Assembly (NCBI GenBank): GCA_002699025.1
Contig: PABA01000028.1
Location: forward strand, 1-64,000
Reading direction: 5' to 3'
From: Sandaracinus sp.
GTDB taxonomy: Bacteria; Myxococcota_A; Polyangia; Polyangiales; Houyiibacteriaceae
Length of the DNA: 64,000 nucleotides
The notes under the pieces are model-generated. The model worked only from the letters and a program-made list of their open reading frames with translations, made no database searches and was not told where the DNA came from. The position numbers were made by a program, and so were the translations under genes. Positions 1-8,009 of the stretch are shown here, piece after piece. How positions within the stretch are numbered: position 1 is the stretch's first letter; each line of letters opens with the position of its first letter.

Positions 1-161
1 CGCTGCCGCGCCGCTCGCTCCTGCGCTCGCTTCTTCGCCCTCTGCGCCCGCTTCTTCCCCCGCACCTTCGTGCGTGCGCGTCTCGCGCGCCGAGGCCCTG
101 GGGACGGGGGATCGGCTCGAGGTCGACGGCGCGCGGGGTTCACTCGGTCGGTCATGACCAT
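1..161 (-). CDS. possible basic protein, 5' part only (runs off left edge)
   Basis: A minus-strand reading frame begins at ATG 161 (or the in-frame ATG 155) and stays open to the window edge, giving about 53 residues. A GGAG lies 6 bases upstream of the ATG, which is the main argument for a real start. The product would be strongly basic, with many Arg and Lys, and late codons are mostly G/C in the third position. It resembles no family I recognise. A competing plus-strand frame ends with a stop at 155-157, so the call is weak. Its start would lie just outside the 23-bp tandem repeat. Confidence 0.3.
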   Translation of the reverse strand, partial: MVMTDRVNPARRRPRADPPSPGPRRARRARTKVRGKKRAQRAKKRAQERAARQ

Positions 162-298
162 GGGTCACTCCAAGACCCGTGCCCAATCGCCGCCATACGA
201 AATCACAAGCTTTTTCCGCCCGTCCGGGCGCTGCCGGGTGGCGGTCCGCCAATTCCCGCCGGCGGGCCCGCCACCCCCGCGGCGTCCGCAGGACTCCC

Positions 299-572
299 GT
301 GGGGCCTCCCGGGGGAGCGTCTTGCGGACGCCTGAGCACGGGTCCGCAGGACGCCTGGAGGGGTCCGCAGGACGCCCGAGCACGCGTCCGCAGGACGCCC
401 GAGCACGCGTCCGCAGGACGCCCGGGCAGGCGTCCGCAGGACGCCCGAGCAGGCGTCCGCAGGACGCCCGAGCAGGCGCCCGCAGGACGCCCGAGCAGGC
501 GCCCGCAGGACGCCCGAGCAGGCGCCCGCAGGGCTCCCGAGCAGGCGCCCGCAGGACGCCTGGGGGGCGCCC
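299..572. repeat. 23-bp tandem repeat array, non-coding
   Basis: About nine to ten copies of a 23-base unit (GTCCGCAGGACGCCCGAGCA followed by a variable 3 bases) run head to tail; starts at 363, 386, 409 and 432 show the exact 23-base spacing. Outer copies at both ends are degenerate. The period is not a multiple of three and each unit contains the inverted pair GTCCGC/GC-rich arms, so this is not a protein repeat. It fills most of the space between the lipoprotein gene end (595) and the possible gene start at 161. Nothing else is seen between 162 and 298. Confidence 0.9.
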
Positions 573-594
573 GCTCGACGCCTGGGTTGGGGGC

Positions 595-1632
595 TCAATC
601 GGCGGTGAGCGACATGCGCAGCACGTAGGCGAGCGGTCGGGCGTCTTCCTGCATCGTCGACAACGAAACGAAGTGACGCCCGGCCTCGAAGCTCGCCTCC
701 AGCACGGGGCAGGCGCTCTCCCCTTCGACCACGCCCACGGCCCGCACGGTCACGGCGTTCTCGTCGAGCAGCGAGAGCGCGAGCGGCGGCGTCGTATCCG
801 CCGGGCAGTCCACCCCTCCGGGCGCGAGCATCTCCACCCGCAGCGACGTGGGCCCCTCGGTCTCCACCGCGTAGAGGTCGCCATCGCAGCTGCTCGCCAG
901 CTGCCCGCTCACGTCCAACGCATCCCCCCCGACCTCCAACTGCACCAGGTTCGCCCCCGTGAAGTCGTCGTTCGGCTCCATCTCCCCCGCGCTCCCGGCC
1001 CCGAGCTCCACCCGACACCGCGGATCGCATCCATCCCCCGCCTCCGTGTTCCCATCGTCGCAGGTCTCGCTGTGCTCAAGCTCGCCGTTCCCGCACACCG
1101 GCCGGACGATGAGCAGTTGGTAGCTCGCCGGCCCCCCGAGCCGACTGTCGATACCGACGAAGTACGTCCCGGCCCGCGGCGCCACGAAGGTCAGGTGCTC
1201 GTCGCGCCCATCCCCACACACGTCGATCGCGTCCCCGGGCTGGCACCGCCGCGCATCGCAGGCCGAGTCCAGCACGTAGATCGCCGGATCGAACCCGTCG
1301 CCGCTCCGCGTGGAGACGTGGAAATGCCACTTCTCCTCGGCCTCCATCTCCACGGCGAAGAATCCATCGGCCCCCGGCGTCGCGTCCCCGGTGCACGCCG
1401 CGACGTCGTTCACGTCGTCGGCGAGCTCGGTCAGGTCGATGGAGACGGTCGCTTCGTCCACCTCGACCACGGGCACCTCACCGACGCAGGTCTCGGCCAG
1501 CGTCAGCGCACTGCCCGCGCCCCCATCGCCGAACGCACCGCCGTCCTCCGCCTCCAGGTAGAGGCGCTTCGGGAAGAGATCGCAGCCGCCGACGAGCGCG
1601 GCGAGGAGCAGGAGAGCGGAGAGACGCATCAT
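595..1632 (-). CDS. cysteine-rich lipoprotein with pre-peptidase-like domains
   Basis: A 345-residue protein with a lipoprotein signal (hydrophobic stretch ending in LVGGC, lipid anchor at Cys17), so it is probably anchored in the outer membrane. Around residues 180-210 it carries the pattern CGNG-x-E followed by ETCDDGNTEAGDGCDPRC, the cysteine-rich repeat common in myxobacterial surface proteins. The flanking regions look like two copies of a beta-rich domain seen at secreted-protein ends (aromatic W/F, FAVEMEAEEKW, TYFVGID, LYAVETEG). Its ATG overlaps the kinase stop as ATGA, so it is the last gene of a three-gene operon. Function unknown; it may be sensed by or partner the kinase. Confidence 0.85.
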   Translation of the reverse strand: MMRLSALLLLAALVGGCDLFPKRLYLEAEDGGAFGDGGAGSALTLAETCVGEVPVVEVDEATVSIDLTELADDVNDVAACTGDATPGADGFFAVEMEAEEKWHFHVSTRSGDGFDPAIYVLDSACDARRCQPGDAIDVCGDGRDEHLTFVAPRAGTYFVGIDSRLGGPASYQLLIVRPVCGNGELEHSETCDDGNTEAGDGCDPRCRVELGAGSAGEMEPNDDFTGANLVQLEVGGDALDVSGQLASSCDGDLYAVETEGPTSLRVEMLAPGGVDCPADTTPPLALSLLDENAVTVRAVGVVEGESACPVLEASFEAGRHFVSLSTMQEDARPLAYVLRMSLTAD

Positions 1633-3428
1633 CGCAGATAGGGGTTGTCCTCGAGGGCCGGCCCGCTCGGGGCATCCATCGTCGTTTCGGGGGCGTCCAT
1701 CGCTGCCGCTCGGCGCGCCTGCTCGCGACGGGCCCGCCGCGCCGCCCGCGCTTCTCGCCCGTCAGCCTCGGCCCTCGCCGCGGGCTCGGCGCGCACCTCG
1801 TCCTCCGCCCTCGCCGCGGGCTCGGCGCGCACCTCATTCTCGCTCGCCTCGGCCAGCGTCTCATCCTCGCCCGCGCCGGACGGCTCGACCCGCTCGACCG
1901 GCTCAGCCCCCTCCACCTCGCCCGCGCCGGACGGCTCGACCCGCTCGACCGGCTCAGCCCCCTCCACCTCGCCCTCGCTCGCCTCGGCCGCCTCACCCAC
2001 CTCCGGCGCGCCGCTCCCGAACGCCGCGGCTTCGCCCGCCTCCTCCGTGCCGGTCGCCCGCCGCGGCCAGAGCATGATCGCCGCCGCCAGCATCGCCGCC
2101 CCCACGAAGCCCAGCCCGAGCGCCCAGCGCCACGGCACGCCGCGCGTCCGCTCCGCCCCCGCCATCGGCGCCGGTGTCACGGCGGCCGCCGGCACCTCCG
2201 ACGAGATGGTCTCCGCGTGCGCCACCTCATCGTCCACCCGCGACACCCGGATCCCCGAACGCGTCGGCTGCTGGTCCCGCGGGTCCGGCGTCTCGTGCCA
2301 GGGCTCGCCATCGAGCGCGCCCCCCGGCACCCGCGACACCCGCGGCGCCGACTTCAGGCGCGGCACGTGGTTCAGATCCGCCTCGTGCATCTCCGCGGCG
2401 TTCCCCAGCTCCTCGAGCGCCTCGAGGTGCGCCCGGATCGCCTTTCTCCGGTCCCGGAAGTCCTCCGCGAAGAGCACGCGCATCGCGTCCGCCAGCTCGT
2501 TCGGCGACGCCAGCCAGCCCGCCCCCCGCGCCGCCGCCTCGAGCGCCTCTCCGAACGCCCGCGCGCTGCCGTAACGTGCGTCCAGGTCCCGCTCGAGCGC
2601 CTTCAGGCAGACCGCCTCGATCGCCTCGGGGATCGCCGGCTGCTCGTCCCGCGGCCGCGGGATCTCCCCGTGCAGCACCTTCGACAGGGTCACCGCCGGC
2701 CCCCCCGGGCACTGGAAGAGCATGCGCCCGACCAGCAGCTCCCAGAGCATGATCCCGAGCGCGAACACGTCCGCCCGCGCGTCCAGATCGTCGTCCCCGC
2801 GCGCTTGCTCGGGCGCCATGTAGCAGGGCTTCCCCTTGATCATCCCGGGGTGCGACGACGTGATCCGCGCCGCCGCCCGCGCCACGCCGAAGTCGGTGAT
2901 GCGCCCCACCCCGTCCTTGCCGACGAGCACGTTCTGCGGCGAGACGTCCCGGTGCACGATCCCGAGCGGCCGCCCCTCGTCGTCCGTGAGCTCGTGCGCC
3001 GCGTTCAACCCCCGCGCCGCGTCGAGGAGCACCCGCAGCGCGAGCGAGACGCGCTTCTTCAGCACCTCGGGGCCGTCGTCCGCGCCCGGCGGCGGCAACC
3101 GGTCGAGCAGCTGCTCGAGCGAGAAGCCGTCGACGTACTCCATCACGACGTAGTAGCCGAGCTCCGACTTGGCCACGTCGACGATGCCCACCGCGTTCGG
3201 GTGGTGCAGCCGCGCCGCCAGCCGCGCCTCGTCCAACAGCATCGTGACGAACTGCGCCTCGTCGGCCAGGTGCCGGTGGAGGAGCTTCAGCGCCGAGAGC
3301 CGCTGGAACCCACCGACCCCCTCGAGCCGCGCCAGATAGACCGTGCCCATCCCGCCGCGCGCGATCTCCGCCACGATCTCGTAGCGGCCGAGCATGCGGC
3401 GGTCGACGGCCTGGGCGAGCGCGCTCAT
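1629..3428 (-). CDS. membrane-anchored serine/threonine protein kinase
   Basis: 599 residues from ATG 3428. The N-terminal kinase domain (about 15-300) has the glycine loop IARGGMGTVYLAR, the ATP lysine in ALKLL (K48), catalytic HRD (159-161, HRDVSPQNVLV), DFG (179-181) and APE (205-207), so it should be active. A single membrane segment follows at about 433-454. The C-terminal outside tail (about 460-599) is Glu/Ala/Arg-rich with two tandem 17-residue repeats (VEGAEPVERVEPSGAGE) and a duplicated EVRAEPAARAE. The start codon overlaps the upstream gene's stop (ATGA) and its own stop overlaps the next ATG. A longer reading frame upstream is a shadow. Myxobacterial kinases of this build signal across the inner membrane; the partner is unknown. 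Confidence 0.93.
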   Translation of the reverse strand: MSALAQAVDRRMLGRYEIVAEIARGGMGTVYLARLEGVGGFQRLSALKLLHRHLADEAQFVTMLLDEARLAARLHHPNAVGIVDVAKSELGYYVVMEYVDGFSLEQLLDRLPPPGADDGPEVLKKRVSLALRVLLDAARGLNAAHELTDDEGRPLGIVHRDVSPQNVLVGKDGVGRITDFGVARAAARITSSHPGMIKGKPCYMAPEQARGDDDLDARADVFALGIMLWELLVGRMLFQCPGGPAVTLSKVLHGEIPRPRDEQPAIPEAIEAVCLKALERDLDARYGSARAFGEALEAAARGAGWLASPNELADAMRVLFAEDFRDRRKAIRAHLEALEELGNAAEMHEADLNHVPRLKSAPRVSRVPGGALDGEPWHETPDPRDQQPTRSGIRVSRVDDEVAHAETISSEVPAAAVTPAPMAGAERTRGVPWRWALGLGFVGAAMLAAAIMLWPRRATGTEEAGEAAAFGSGAPEVGEAAEASEGEVEGAEPVERVEPSGAGEVEGAEPVERVEPSGAGEDETLAEASENEVRAEPAARAEDEVRAEPAARAEADGREARAARRARREQARRAAAMDAPETTMDAPSGPALEDNPYLR

Positions 3429-4444
3429 CCCCCACCCCCGAAGCGACCCGAGAGGGTCACGCCGCCACCGCCCGGGCCGAGCCAGGCGCTCGCCGCCGGA
3501 TGCGCGTCGTCGCGGCCCTCCCAATCGGTCCCGAGGGTCGCCACGAGCAGCGTCGAGATGGCGAGCACGCCCGTGCTCACGCCGAGAATCCAGGTGCGCC
3601 GGATGCGGTCCTGACCGCGCTCCCAGCGCTCCCGCGTCGGGTTCACCTCGTACTCGTCGTGGGCCTCGAGGAGGTCGACGAGCGACCACACGAGCACGGC
3701 GCCGAAGCCCGCCGTGAGCCCGAGGCCGATCCAGGTGTAGGCCGGGTCCAGCCCGACGCGCGAGGGGCGCTCGAGGTGGAGCGGCTCCCGTCGAAAGGCG
3801 CCCGGCTCCGCGTCCGCTTCGTCCACTTCGTCGGCGCCGCCGTCTTCGTCCGGAGCCACCTCGTCGGGCTCGCCCTCCCCAGGCGCGCCGCTCTCCGGCT
3901 CCACGCTCACGGGCGCGGCAGGGGCCTCGAGGCTCACCCGAGCCACCTCGCCCACGGCCGCCTGCACCGTCGCCTCTTGGAAGCCCCCGCCATCGAACTC
4001 GGCCCGCACCGTCCGCTCCCCGGGCGCCACGAAGAGCTCGCTCGCCACGGCCGCGCGAAGCGTCGCCACCTCTCCGTCGATCAGGACCCCACAGGGCGCG
4101 CCGCAGCGGACGTCGAGCCGCGCGAGCGTGCCCTCGGCTTCGTCGAGGGTCTCCTGCGCGAGCTGCCGGGTCGCCGAATCCGCCGCGTAGGTGCGGAGCG
4201 CCTCGATGGAGAGCGTCGCCGCGCGCGCCGCGTTCCCGGCCGCCCGGTGGTTCCGGATCGCGCTGCGGATGGCCGCCGCGGCCGGGGCCGTCCGATGAGC
4301 GAGCTCGAAGAGCTGCGCCGCCCGCGCGTACTCCCCCTCGAGCTGGGCGCGTTGACCGGCCTCGAAGGCCTGGGCGGCCGCCCTCCGGCTGCCCTCCTGA
4401 GCGTGCGCGCTGCGGGCAGGCCCGAGGAGCGCCCCGAAGAGCAT
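3425..4444 (-). CDS. secreted/membrane protein with TPR-like and PEGA-like domains
   Basis: Nominal start ATG 4444, giving 339 residues; the true start may be an upstream TTG or GTG (4612/4609), because the visible signal peptide (LFGALLGPARSAHAQ) lacks a charged beginning and the frame is open upstream. After the signal comes a helical TPR-like segment (AFEAGQRAQLEGEYARAAQ), then a PEGA-like beta domain (LDVRCGAPCGVLIDGE), an acidic linker, and two membrane spans near the C-terminus (WIGLGLTAGFGAVLVWSL and WILGVSTGVLAISTLLVATL). It is the first gene of the operon with the kinase and lipoprotein. This TPR/PEGA plus kinase pairing is common in myxobacteria; the exact role is unknown. Confidence 0.8.
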   Translation of the reverse strand: MLFGALLGPARSAHAQEGSRRAAAQAFEAGQRAQLEGEYARAAQLFELAHRTAPAAAAIRSAIRNHRAAGNAARAATLSIEALRTYAADSATRQLAQETLDEAEGTLARLDVRCGAPCGVLIDGEVATLRAAVASELFVAPGERTVRAEFDGGGFQEATVQAAVGEVARVSLEAPAAPVSVEPESGAPGEGEPDEVAPDEDGGADEVDEADAEPGAFRREPLHLERPSRVGLDPAYTWIGLGLTAGFGAVLVWSLVDLLEAHDEYEVNPTRERWERGQDRIRRTWILGVSTGVLAISTLLVATLGTDWEGRDDAHPAASAWLGPGGGGVTLSGRFGGGG

Positions 4445-4798
4445 CGCGCCAAGGAAGAGCGCCCCGAGACGCCGCGGCAACCCGAGACACGACGCGGCGC
4501 CGAGCCCCCGAACGGCCTGGCCCGAGAGCCGACCCGCGGACGAGCGACCCCCGAACGCACCGCGCTCACGTGCGCCGCCTCCACGAGAGTCGCGAGCGAC
4601 GACGCGCACCACACCGGCGAGTGGATCCGACACCCTGCGTGCGAGAATACCCGTCGCGCTCTCCCGACGCCATGGCCCCGGCGCCCCCTCCCGAACCGGT
4701 GACGCCGACCCGCCCACGCCCCCGAGCGACGGCGCCCAGCCCTGCGCCCCCGCACGCCCAGCCCCCACGCCGGGCCCCTCATGCTCTATGCTCGCGCC
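4445..4798. other. divergent intergenic region, about 350 bp
   Basis: This region lies between the divergently transcribed PEGA-protein operon and the TerB-phosphatase gene. Part of it may encode the missing N-terminus of the leftward gene. I see no convincing promoter pair, hairpin or repeat. Confidence 0.4.
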
Positions 4799-6484
4799 AT
4801 GCTGAGCTTCTCCAAGGACCCGCAGGTCGCCGAGCAGCAGATGCACGCGATCATCTTCTATCTGACGACGTTCGGGTACATCGACGGCGACTTCGACCAG
4901 AGCGAGCGCGACTACGTCCGGGACTACATCCGCAAGCTCGTCGAGCAGCGCGTCACCACCGGCATGCCGAACGCCGAGCCGAAGCTCCGCGAAGAGCTCG
5001 TGCAGCGCTTCACGACGCACTTCCACGAGGTCTTCGAGAACATCGACCGCTACGTCGCCGACCTCTGGACCGAGGCCGTCGCCCAGGACGAGGACCAGGA
5101 CGCCTTCGTCCACGCGAAGCTCAAGCTGAAGTGCTTCGAGCTCTTCCAGGGCTTCGATGGCACGAGCCAGGAGACCCTCCTCGAGGCCATGGACGAGCTC
5201 ATCGCCGCCGACGGGCAGGTCCACCCGGCCGAGCAGAAGTTCCGCAACGAGCTCGTCGACCTCTTCGAGGGCGATCTCGGCGTGGAGCTCGTGGACGACG
5301 CCGACGCGCCGCGGACGACCATCGTCGATCCCATCGAGCGCCCCTCGCGCGACGAGGACCACCCCTTCTTCGGGCAGTTCGAGTTCCACTACTCGGCCGA
5401 CAAGGACAAGATCCTCAAGCAGATCGAGGCCGACCGGCAGCTCCTGGTGAAGGTCCGGGAGGTGCTCGACGCCCAGCGCGAAGACGGCGTCGACAAGCTC
5501 AAGGGGCACCAGACCGTCGCTGACTACGCGGGGCAAGCGCCCTTCCTCGACGGTCACGTGATCGTGCACCCGGCGACGCACCCGGCCGGCTACGAGCTGA
5601 CGGTCCTCGGCGATCTCCACGGCTGCTACAGCTGCCTCAAGGGCGCGGTCATGCAGGCCGACTTCTTCGACAAGGTCGCCGCCTACAAGGCCGACCCCGA
5701 CAATCACCCGAAGCCCCTCCTCGTGCTCCTCGGCGACTACATCGACCGGGGCCTCTTCAGCCTCAACGGCGTCTTCCGCACCGTGCTCCAGATGTTCGTG
5801 ACCGCGCCGGAGCACGTGATCGTGCTACGCGGGAACCACGAGTACTACATCGAGTACAAGGGGCAGATCTTCGGCGGCGTGAAGCCCGCCGAGGCGATCA
5901 ACACGCTCAAGCCGCACCTGCCCATCGAGGTCTTCCGCGACTACATGCGGCTCTTCGAGGCGCTGCCGAACATGTTGATCTTCGACCGGACGCTCTTCGT
6001 GCATGCCGGCATCCCGCGGGACCTCTTGATCAAGGAGCGCTGGGCAGACCTCTCGACGCTCAACGACCCCGACGTGCGCTTCCAGATGATGTGGTCGGAC
6101 CCGAGCTCGGCGGACGTGATCCCGGCCGCGCTCCAGGAGCAGTCGGCGCGCTTCCCCTTCGGCCGGCTCCAGGCGGCAGCCTTCCTCCAGCGCATCGGCT
6201 GCCACACCCTCGTGCGCGGCCACGAGAAGGTCACCTCGGGCTTCGACCGCACCTACGACGACGACGATGTGACGCTGATCACCCTCTTCTCGGCCGGCGG
6301 CGAGGACAACGAGGATCTGCCCCCGGACAGCAGCTACCGCTCGGTCACGCCCAAGGCGATGACGATGACCTGGAAGAACGGCCAGACGAGCGTCGTCCCC
6401 TGGAACATCGACTACCAGACCTACAACGACCCGGAACGGAACGCCTTCTTCCGCCAGCCCATGGAGATCGAGCACCGCAAGTAG
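4799..6484 (+). CDS. TerB-like domain fused to a metallophosphatase
   Basis: 561 residues from ATG 4799; an in-frame ATG at 4781 would add six. Residues about 8-185 look like a tellurite-resistance TerB-type helical domain with two DG-containing half motifs (YIDGDFDQSERDYV and AADGQVHPAEQKF). Residues about 260-540 are a PPP/calcineurin-type phosphatase: GDLHGCYSCL (metal ligands D and H), GDYIDRG, RGNHEYY, HAGI and RGHEK are all present, so two-metal catalysis is expected. No signal peptide or membrane segment, so it should be cytoplasmic. Neighbours give no operon. The substrate could be a phosphoprotein or a dinucleotide such as Ap4A; sequence alone does not decide. Confidence 0.88.
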   Translation: MLSFSKDPQVAEQQMHAIIFYLTTFGYIDGDFDQSERDYVRDYIRKLVEQRVTTGMPNAEPKLREELVQRFTTHFHEVFENIDRYVADLWTEAVAQDEDQDAFVHAKLKLKCFELFQGFDGTSQETLLEAMDELIAADGQVHPAEQKFRNELVDLFEGDLGVELVDDADAPRTTIVDPIERPSRDEDHPFFGQFEFHYSADKDKILKQIEADRQLLVKVREVLDAQREDGVDKLKGHQTVADYAGQAPFLDGHVIVHPATHPAGYELTVLGDLHGCYSCLKGAVMQADFFDKVAAYKADPDNHPKPLLVLLGDYIDRGLFSLNGVFRTVLQMFVTAPEHVIVLRGNHEYYIEYKGQIFGGVKPAEAINTLKPHLPIEVFRDYMRLFEALPNMLIFDRTLFVHAGIPRDLLIKERWADLSTLNDPDVRFQMMWSDPSSADVIPAALQEQSARFPFGRLQAAAFLQRIGCHTLVRGHEKVTSGFDRTYDDDDVTLITLFSAGGEDNEDLPPDSSYRSVTPKAMTMTWKNGQTSVVPWNIDYQTYNDPERNAFFRQPMEIEHRK

Positions 6485-6617
6485 CGCCCGGCGCCGCAGC
6501 GGTCTGCAAAGTTTGCGGTCTCCTGCAATCGCTACGGACGCGCGGGCTCGAAATCGTTGGGCTTTCGCGGAAACGCGGCCGGTTCGGCCCTTGCATGGCA
6601 CCATGGCGGGAGAATCC

Positions 6618-7172
6618 ATGCGCCACGTCCACGCTTCCCTCATCGCCGCCCTGCTCCTCGCGCCCCTCGCCGCCTGCGCCGGCGGGGACGAGGAGGGGAC
6701 GACCGCCGCCGGCGAGACCGCGGCGGATCTGCCGTACCCCTACACGCAGGAGATGGAGGAGGCGCTGGCGCCCGCTGCCGAGACGCCGGAGCTCGGTGCC
6801 CTCGCGGAGGGCGCGACACGGAACGCGGAAGGGCACGGCGCGGTGGAGGACGCCGTGCAGGCCCAGCTCCCCGCGCAGAACGCCGCCGCCATCGCTGCCG
6901 CCGTGACGCCGAGCGCGGCCGTCGTGGAGGCGCTCGGCTACGACCCCTTCGATCCGGCGACGCCCGCCTGCGAGAACGCGCTCGCCGAGCACGACCTCGC
7001 CGGGGACGCCGAGCTCCTCGCCCGCTGCCGCGCCCTCCCGGCGGCCACCCAGCGCTGCATGATGGCGCCCTATCGCGCGCAGAGCGGACCGGAGTGCAAC
7101 GCGGCCCTCGAGGCGCTCGACACGCCGACCCGCGACCGGCTCAGCGCGCTCCTCGTCGACCGCCCCGAGTGA
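6618..7172 (+). CDS. small lipoprotein of unknown function
   Basis: 184 residues from ATG 6618, chosen because GGGAGA sits just upstream. A lipobox (LAPLAAC) gives a lipidated Cys near residue 17. The mature part is Ala/Glu-rich, with a C-terminal cluster of conserved-looking Cys residues (ACENAL, ARCRAL, QRCMM, PECNA) that could form two disulfides. It stands alone between the phosphatase gene and the convergent peroxidase gene. I do not recognise the family. Confidence 0.75.
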   Translation: MRHVHASLIAALLLAPLAACAGGDEEGTTAAGETAADLPYPYTQEMEEALAPAAETPELGALAEGATRNAEGHGAVEDAVQAQLPAQNAAAIAAAVTPSAAVVEALGYDPFDPATPACENALAEHDLAGDAELLARCRALPAATQRCMMAPYRAQSGPECNAALEALDTPTRDRLSALLVDRPE

Positions 7173-7244
7173 GCCCCTCACCGGGGGAGCCCCCGCGCGA
7201 CAGCTGACGTCGCCGACCGCGCATCGCGCGGGACGAAGCGCGGG

Positions 7245-7328
7245 CTCCTCCCCCGCCGCACGCGCCGCAGGGAAGGCCTGCGCGAGCTCCTCCCCCGCCG
7301 CACGCGCCGCGGGGGAGACCTGCGCGCG
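7245..7328. repeat. two tandem copies of a 42-bp unit
   Basis: Copies at 7245-7286 and 7287-7328 share CTCCTCCCCCGCCGCACGCG and then diverge slightly. The array sits between the convergent lipoprotein and tpx genes and contains the hairpin described separately. Confidence 0.8.
7290..7317. terminator. GC hairpin between convergent genes
   Basis: CTCCCCCGC (7290-7298) pairs perfectly with GCGGGGGAG (7309-7317), a 9-bp stem with a 10-nt loop. It has no U-tract, but its place between two convergent stops suggests a shared transcription end. Confidence 0.45.
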
Positions 7329-7329
7329 C

Positions 7330-7827
7330 TCAGCCCTTCGCCGCGGCCAGCGCCGCGTCGTAGTCGGGCTCCTGCGCGATCTCCGGCACGAGCTCGGCGT
7401 GGACCACCTCCCCCTCGCCGTCCAGCACGAGCACGGCCCGCGCCGTGAGCGCCTTCAGGGGCCCGTCCACCAGCTCGAGGCCGTAGTCCTCGCCGAAGCT
7501 CGACCGGTAGCTCGAGAGCGGCACGACGTGCTCGAGCCCCTCCGCCTCGCAGAAGCGCTTCTGCGCGAAGGGCAGGTCACCGCTGATCATGAGCACGGTC
7601 GCGTCGAGCTCGCCGGCCTTCTGGTTGAAGCTCCGCGCCGTCGCCTGGCAGACGCCCGTGTCGTAGCTCGGGTTGATGGTGAGGATGGTCGTCTTGCCGG
7701 CGAAGTCGGCGAGCTTCTTCTCACCGAGGTCCGCGCCGACGAGCGTGAACGCCGGCGCCTTCGCGCCGACCTTCGGCAGCTCGCCGTTGGTGTGGATTTC
7801 GTTGCCCTTGAGAGTGACGGTAGCCAT
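7330..7827 (-). CDS. tpx: thiol peroxidase (atypical 2-Cys peroxiredoxin)
   Basis: 165 residues from ATG 7827, preceded by GAGGGGGCC, a good ribosome site; this length is standard for Tpx. The peroxidatic Cys is in NPSYDTGVCQ and the resolving Cys in KRFCEAEG, the Tpx spacing. It reduces H2O2 and organic hydroperoxides in cytoplasm or periplasm at the expense of thioredoxin. No signal peptide is seen, so cytoplasmic is likelier. A longer upstream frame lacks a ribosome site. It is transcribed alone, with transketolase next on the same strand about 180 bases upstream. Confidence 0.95.
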   Translation of the reverse strand: MATVTLKGNEIHTNGELPKVGAKAPAFTLVGADLGEKKLADFAGKTTILTINPSYDTGVCQATARSFNQKAGELDATVLMISGDLPFAQKRFCEAEGLEHVVPLSSYRSSFGEDYGLELVDGPLKALTARAVLVLDGEGEVVHAELVPEIAQEPDYDAALAAAKG

Positions 7828-8009
7828 GGCCCCCTCATGTAGAAGACCGGCCCCCATGGCAACCCCGAATCCACACGCCCCGTGCCCGCACCCGACCCGT
7901 GCCCGCACCCAGAGCCCGACGAGCCCAAAGCACGAGCGGCCCGAGGCCCCTGCCCGCGGGTCGAAGAAACACGCCGGCCACCCACGCGGCGACGTCGCAC
8001 TCGAGCCGC

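Noticed and set aside
299..572. CRISPR array
   Set aside because: Units are contiguous 23-mers without unique spacers and no cas genes are present.
165..1030. Coding frames across the 23-bp repeats
   Set aside because: A 23-base period shifts frame at each copy; products are repetitive in all frames.
6590..6612. Sigma-54 promoter (TGGCAC) before the small lipoprotein
   Set aside because: The TTGC half at the right spacing is missing.
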